9,094 bases of DNA. It comes from Pseudomonadota bacterium (GTDB taxonomy: Bacteria > Desulfobacterota > Desulfovibrionia > Desulfovibrionales > Desulfovibrionaceae). Location: the NCBI GenBank assembly GCA_023450535.1, contig JAEXGX010000223.1, positions 1-9,094 of the forward strand, written 5' to 3'. The notes beneath the pieces were generated by a model, which saw only the letters and a list, made by a program, of their open reading frames with translations, did not search any database and was not told the DNA's origin. The position numbers and the translations under genes were made by a program. Below are positions 6,454-9,094 of this stretch, one piece after another (position 1 is the stretch's first letter; each line of letters opens with the position of its first letter).

Positions 6454-6517
6454 ATCTGCCGTCTGGTAATTGAAGCCCCGAATACCCGGAGCATGTTCTT
6501 TTTTCAAGGTGAAAACC

Positions 6518-7375
6518 ATGGCCAAGGCCCAATTTCTCGGTGTGTATTCCCTGCGTTCAGTAAAAAACGCTTCCGGCAAACGTTACTGTTTTGTCTGGCG
6601 GGACAACGCGGCCAAGACCTGTCTGTTTCAGAGCCTGACGCCGGATATGAAGCCGACGGGCAAGCCCATGCTGCTTCCTCTGGAACAATTCCGACGGGAT
6701 TTTACGCCAGAACCCGGCATTTCCGCTATTCCAGACATTGAACCTCAGGCGGCGGACTATCAGGGAACCACGTTCAGCGTGCCTATTTCGGACAAGGCTA
6801 CGCTGATTTCCGGGCCCATTCAGAAACCAGCCGCAGGTACCTTTGCCTCTCCTTCGCCCCGTCCGCGTGAAGAAGAACAGGTTTCCCGCGAAGAGCAGCC
6901 AGCTTCTCGCAAGGCTACGCCCGCTTCTGGTGTGGAAAACGCCGAACAGCCGCAGCAACATTCCACTCCGGAAGCACTGGATAAAAGCATCCGCGCGGAG
7001 TTCGCCCTGAGCCTGATGCGCTTCAGGCGGGGCAACAAGGAAGGGGCGTTGCAGGATTTCGAGCGCTTATTGGCGGTGGAAGACGGTATTGTGCCTGCAC
7101 ACAAGCATATGTTCACCGATTTTGGCATCGATTTGCGCAAGAGCAAGCTGTATACGCTGGCGTCGCGCTGTTTTCAGCGCGCAGTGAATCTTTCACCCAA
7201 CGACGGGCACGCCTTGTTCAACCTGGCTCGTATCTATTATGAAATGGGAAATTTCGGCAAAGCCGTCCAATATCTTGACGCCGCTCTGGACAAAGAGCCT
7301 GACCTTAAGTGCGCGTTGCGGCTGAAGATGCATATGCGCGGTGATACATCCGGCGCTGTGCGAGGAAAAAAATAA
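6518..7375 (+). CDS. TPR-repeat protein of unknown function
   Basis: A 285-aa protein without a signal peptide or membrane segment, so probably cytoplasmic. I do not recognise a named family. Residues 1-70 form a compact region (starting MAKAQFLGVYSLRS) with no motif I can assign. Residues about 75-155 are a Pro/Glu/Gln/Ser-rich linker. Residues about 160-265 hold roughly three tetratricopeptide-type helix pairs. The clearest, about 230-263, has the canonical pattern HALFNLARIYYEMGNFGKAV. TPRs mediate protein-protein contacts. The ATG at 6518 is chosen over the open frame back to 6470 because AAGGTG lies about 8 nt upstream and the extra N-terminus would start without a ribosome binding site. 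It is first in a three-gene run; the next start is 2 nt after its stop. A partner role to the AMIN protein next door is an inference. Confidence 0.85.
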   Translation: MAKAQFLGVYSLRSVKNASGKRYCFVWRDNAAKTCLFQSLTPDMKPTGKPMLLPLEQFRRDFTPEPGISAIPDIEPQAADYQGTTFSVPISDKATLISGPIQKPAAGTFASPSPRPREEEQVSREEQPASRKATPASGVENAEQPQQHSTPEALDKSIRAEFALSLMRFRRGNKEGALQDFERLLAVEDGIVPAHKHMFTDFGIDLRKSKLYTLASRCFQRAVNLSPNDGHALFNLARIYYEMGNFGKAVQYLDAALDKEPDLKCALRLKMHMRGDTSGAVRGKK

Positions 7376-7377
7376 CT

Positions 7378-8379
7378 ATGAGCAAGAAATTTTATATCGG
7401 GGGAGCCATGTCCATGCTGGGCATGGCCATACTCGTTCCGTTGATTCTTCAAGAACCTGTGCCCGCCCTTTCCGGCGAGAGTTTTGGTCCGGCGGTATCC
7501 GGCAGGTTGGATAGTACGCCGCGGCCTGATGTTTTTCCGGATGTTCCTCAGAATGTCCAGCCGGGTATCCAGCAAGATGTCCGGCAAGACATTCAGCCGG
7601 AAGCTCCTGCGGCAAAAGCTCCTGCAGAAGAAGCCGGGGCAATGCCGCCGCTTCCTCCGAGAGAAGCCATGACCATGTCGGTGGAGGCAAAGCACCCGGC
7701 ATCAGGGCAAACTGGGGTAACGTCTACTATTCCTGCCGAGAATTCCACAGCGAAAGAACCCGTCCCCGGCGCAGTTTCCGCTCCCAAAGCGTCGCGCCCG
7801 GCATCCTCTGCCCCCTCTTCTCCGGAAAAGGGGAGCGATGATAGTGCCCAGACAGCTCCGGGACGTGCCGAGCCGCAAACTGGGACTGCGGCGGCAGATA
7901 AAACTACGGGTGCCGAAAAAAATGCGGGAGGAGAGGAGCGGAAAACGGACGTGCAGGAACGCAAGCCTGGTGCTTCCGGTCAAAGCTCTGCCGGCCGGAA
8001 TGCCGCTGGCCAGAAGGCCCCTCAGGTTAGACCGGGAACCATAGTGACACGCGGTACGCTCCCTGCTCAATCTGGAAAGTTGGTGGTCACGAGCTCCACA
8101 TTGACCATGGACGGGGATGTCGTGACCTTGCGTCTGGAAGCGAACAGTCCAATTAAGGGCAAGAGTTTCATCCTTGCGTCGCCGGACAGGGTTGTGCTGG
8201 ATCTTTCCGGGGATTGGAAGCTTGCCGCTCCCCGCGTATCCAGCAACCGTATGCTTCGGGAACTGCGCGTAGGCGTGCGTGAAGACGGTGTCCGGCTGGT
8301 ATTCGATATGAAAGTAAAACCGAGTAGTGCAACGGTGAAGCAGGTCAGTTCCAAAGTGTTGGAACTGCGCATAAGGTAG
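7378..8379 (+). CDS. Membrane-anchored AMIN-domain protein
   Basis: A 333-aa protein. Residues 1-4 are basic (MSKK) and about 5-24 are hydrophobic, giving an N-terminal anchor or signal peptide that sends the rest to the periplasm; cleavage cannot be decided. Residues about 34-228 are a disordered linker rich in Pro, Ala, Ser and Glu, including six tandem tetrapeptides at 51-74. Residues about 232-333 match the AMIN domain: short beta strands with ANSPIKGKSFILASPDRVVL, VLDLSGDWK, LRVGVREDGVRLVFD and a terminal VLELRIR. AMIN domains, found in AmiC and PilQ, bind peptidoglycan or target proteins to the envelope. No amidase or secretin domain is attached, so this is a stand-alone AMIN protein whose partner is unknown. 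A purine-rich GAGGA (7362-7366) precedes the start at a rather long 11-nt spacing; translational coupling with the TPR gene, 2 nt upstream, is likely. Confidence 0.88.
   Translation: MSKKFYIGGAMSMLGMAILVPLILQEPVPALSGESFGPAVSGRLDSTPRPDVFPDVPQNVQPGIQQDVRQDIQPEAPAAKAPAEEAGAMPPLPPREAMTMSVEAKHPASGQTGVTSTIPAENSTAKEPVPGAVSAPKASRPASSAPSSPEKGSDDSAQTAPGRAEPQTGTAAADKTTGAEKNAGGEERKTDVQERKPGASGQSSAGRNAAGQKAPQVRPGTIVTRGTLPAQSGKLVVTSSTLTMDGDVVTLRLEANSPIKGKSFILASPDRVVLDLSGDWKLAAPRVSSNRMLRELRVGVREDGVRLVFDMKVKPSSATVKQVSSKVLELRIR
7528..7599 (+). repeat. Six tandem 12-bp units coding for tetrapeptides
   Basis: Inside the AMIN-protein linker (residues 51-74), six consecutive 12-bp units encode the pattern [D/N/G][V/I]xx, for example DVFP, DVPQ, DVRQ and DIQP, with x mostly Gln or Pro. 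The DNA units are degenerate, so the repeat is old or kept at the protein level. Confidence 0.7.
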
Positions 8380-8382
8380 TCT

Positions 8383-9094
8383 ATGCTGGTAAATGGAAAG
8401 CATTATCGGACCATCTGGATTGATGAGCGGAACGAACTGTGTGTTATTGATCAGACCGTTCTCCCCCACGAATTTCGTATTGTCCGCTTGCATACCCCGT
8501 CTGAGGTCTGCCGGGCCATATCTTCTATGGTCGTGCGCGGGGCGGGGCTTATCGGTGCCACAGCCGGATACGGTATGTGGCTTGCCGCCGCGCAGGCGCC
8601 GGAAGATCGCCCGTTCACGCTCTGGATGACGGAATGCGCGGCATCTTTGATTGCGACGCGTCCTACGGCGGGCAACCTTGCCTGGGCAGTGGAGCGCCAG
8701 CGGAAGCTGCTCGTCTCCATGGGGCAGGAACCGCGCAAAGAGGATGCCGTGGCGCTTTTGCGCGCCGAGGCCGAGCGCATCGCCGACGAGGATGCGGAGT
8801 TCTGCCGCTCTATTGGCCAATACGGCGGAGAATTGATTGCGGCCATTTCCCGCCGCAAAGGCGGGGAAACTGTCCATGTGCTCACGCATTGCAACGCCGG
8901 GTGGCTGGCCTTTGTGGACCACGGTTCGGCCCTGTCCCCGGTTTATGCGGCGTTTGACGCGGGCATTGACGTGCATGTGTGGGTGGACGAAACCCGTCCC
9001 CGCAACCAGGGGGCGAGCCTGACCGCCTGGGAGTTGGGGCAGCACGGCGTGCGACATGATGTCATTGCAGATAATGCGGGCGGGCATCTTATGC
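8383..9094 (+). CDS. mtnA: S-methyl-5-thioribose-1-phosphate isomerase (3' end outside window)
   Basis: MtnA, in the eIF2B-related isomerase family, converts methylthioribose-1-phosphate to methylthioribulose-1-phosphate in the methionine salvage pathway. Some homologues also act on 5-deoxyribose-1-phosphate. The first 237 codons are present of about 350 expected. The start ATG at 8383 has AAGG 6 nt upstream (8373-8376) and is 3 nt after the AMIN-gene stop. Motifs seen are MVVRGAGLIGATAGYGM (the MxVRGAPAIG signature), RPTAGNLAWAVER, LTHCNAG with the catalytic Cys170, WVDETRPRNQG and, at the very end, DNAGGHLM (230-237). The second catalytic residue, an Asp in the later GxDR motif, is expected just beyond the window edge and cannot be checked. 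The GLIG in place of the more usual APAIG core is a small deviation. No other methionine-salvage gene is visible, so a full or partial salvage route cannot be judged. Confidence 0.95.
   Translation, partial: MLVNGKHYRTIWIDERNELCVIDQTVLPHEFRIVRLHTPSEVCRAISSMVVRGAGLIGATAGYGMWLAAAQAPEDRPFTLWMTECAASLIATRPTAGNLAWAVERQRKLLVSMGQEPRKEDAVALLRAEAERIADEDAEFCRSIGQYGGELIAAISRRKGGETVHVLTHCNAGWLAFVDHGSALSPVYAAFDAGIDVHVWVDETRPRNQGASLTAWELGQHGVRHDVIADNAGGHLM

Larger units (their letters stand above)
6076..6517. other. Divergent intergenic spacer rich in palindromes
   Basis: About 440 bp between the divergent hypA and TPR-protein genes. It must hold the promoters of both operons, but I find no convincing sigma-70 or sigma-54 match. 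A weak plus-strand candidate is TTGCTT at 6188-6193 with TAATAA 16 nt later. The spacer has no recognisable tRNA or known small RNA, and two minus-strand ORFs here look spurious. It contains at least six hairpin-capable inverted repeats, listed separately. Confidence 0.6.

Noticed and set aside
6108..6494. 128-codon minus-strand ORF in the divergent spacer
   Set aside because: It runs through the palindromes, has no convincing ribosome binding site and no recognised domain, and overlaps another equally poor ORF at 6205-6579. The palindromes explain the sequence better than a protein does.
6076..6517. Possible tRNA(Sec) gene near selA or in the spacer
   Set aside because: No acceptor stem with a matching T-loop (GGTTCGA-type) or an extended variable arm could be found on either strand.
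7702..9087. 461-codon open frame on the minus strand, opposite the AMIN and mtnA genes
   Set aside because: Antisense to two genes with clear domain evidence; the product is basic, low in recognisable structure and crosses the junction of both genes.

Overview
The window is GC-rich, gene-dense bacterial DNA. It most resembles an anaerobic, sulfate-reducer-like bacterium of the Desulfovibrio/Bilophila type. That placement is an inference from the gene set (NiFe-hydrogenase maturation genes next to a selenocysteine-synthesis gene) and from the general look of the proteins; no database was searched.

Layout. (1) Positions 1-791, plus strand: the 3' part of a sensor histidine kinase gene (end of HAMP, HisKA, HATPase_c). 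It ends in a G/C-rich hairpin with a T-tract that overlaps the stop codon. (2) Positions 6075 down to 835, minus strand: a tightly packed five-gene cluster in the order hypA, hypB, folC, selA, M18 aminopeptidase. It has one 4-bp ATGA overlap (hypB/folC) and gaps of 11, 24 and 26 nt, so it is probably one operon converging on the kinase gene. (3) Positions 6076-6517: a roughly 440-bp divergent spacer with no convincing gene but many perfect palindromes. One is a 28-bp dyad in the hypA upstream region. Others include two helices that cannot form together and a terminator-like GAA-loop hairpin before the rightward genes. (4) Positions 6518-9094, plus strand: a TPR-repeat protein, a membrane-anchored AMIN-domain protein with a long low-complexity linker, and the 5' two-thirds of mtnA (methylthioribose-1-phosphate isomerase). 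These are separated by only 2 and 3 nt, so they are probably co-transcribed.

How the genes may work together. HypA and HypB deliver nickel to NiFe-hydrogenase precursors. SelA makes selenocysteyl-tRNA. Both are needed for a [NiFeSe] hydrogenase, and SelA also for selenium-containing formate dehydrogenases, so their linkage makes metabolic sense. FolC (folate polyglutamylation) and the peptidase look like housekeeping passengers, or links to one-carbon and protein turnover. In the rightward group, MtnA salvages 5'-methylthioadenosine-derived sugar. The TPR and AMIN proteins look like a cytoplasmic/envelope pair of unknown role.

No insertion sequence, CRISPR array, tRNA, rRNA or phage gene was seen. 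The most interesting unexplained sequence is the palindrome-rich spacer at 6100-6517.
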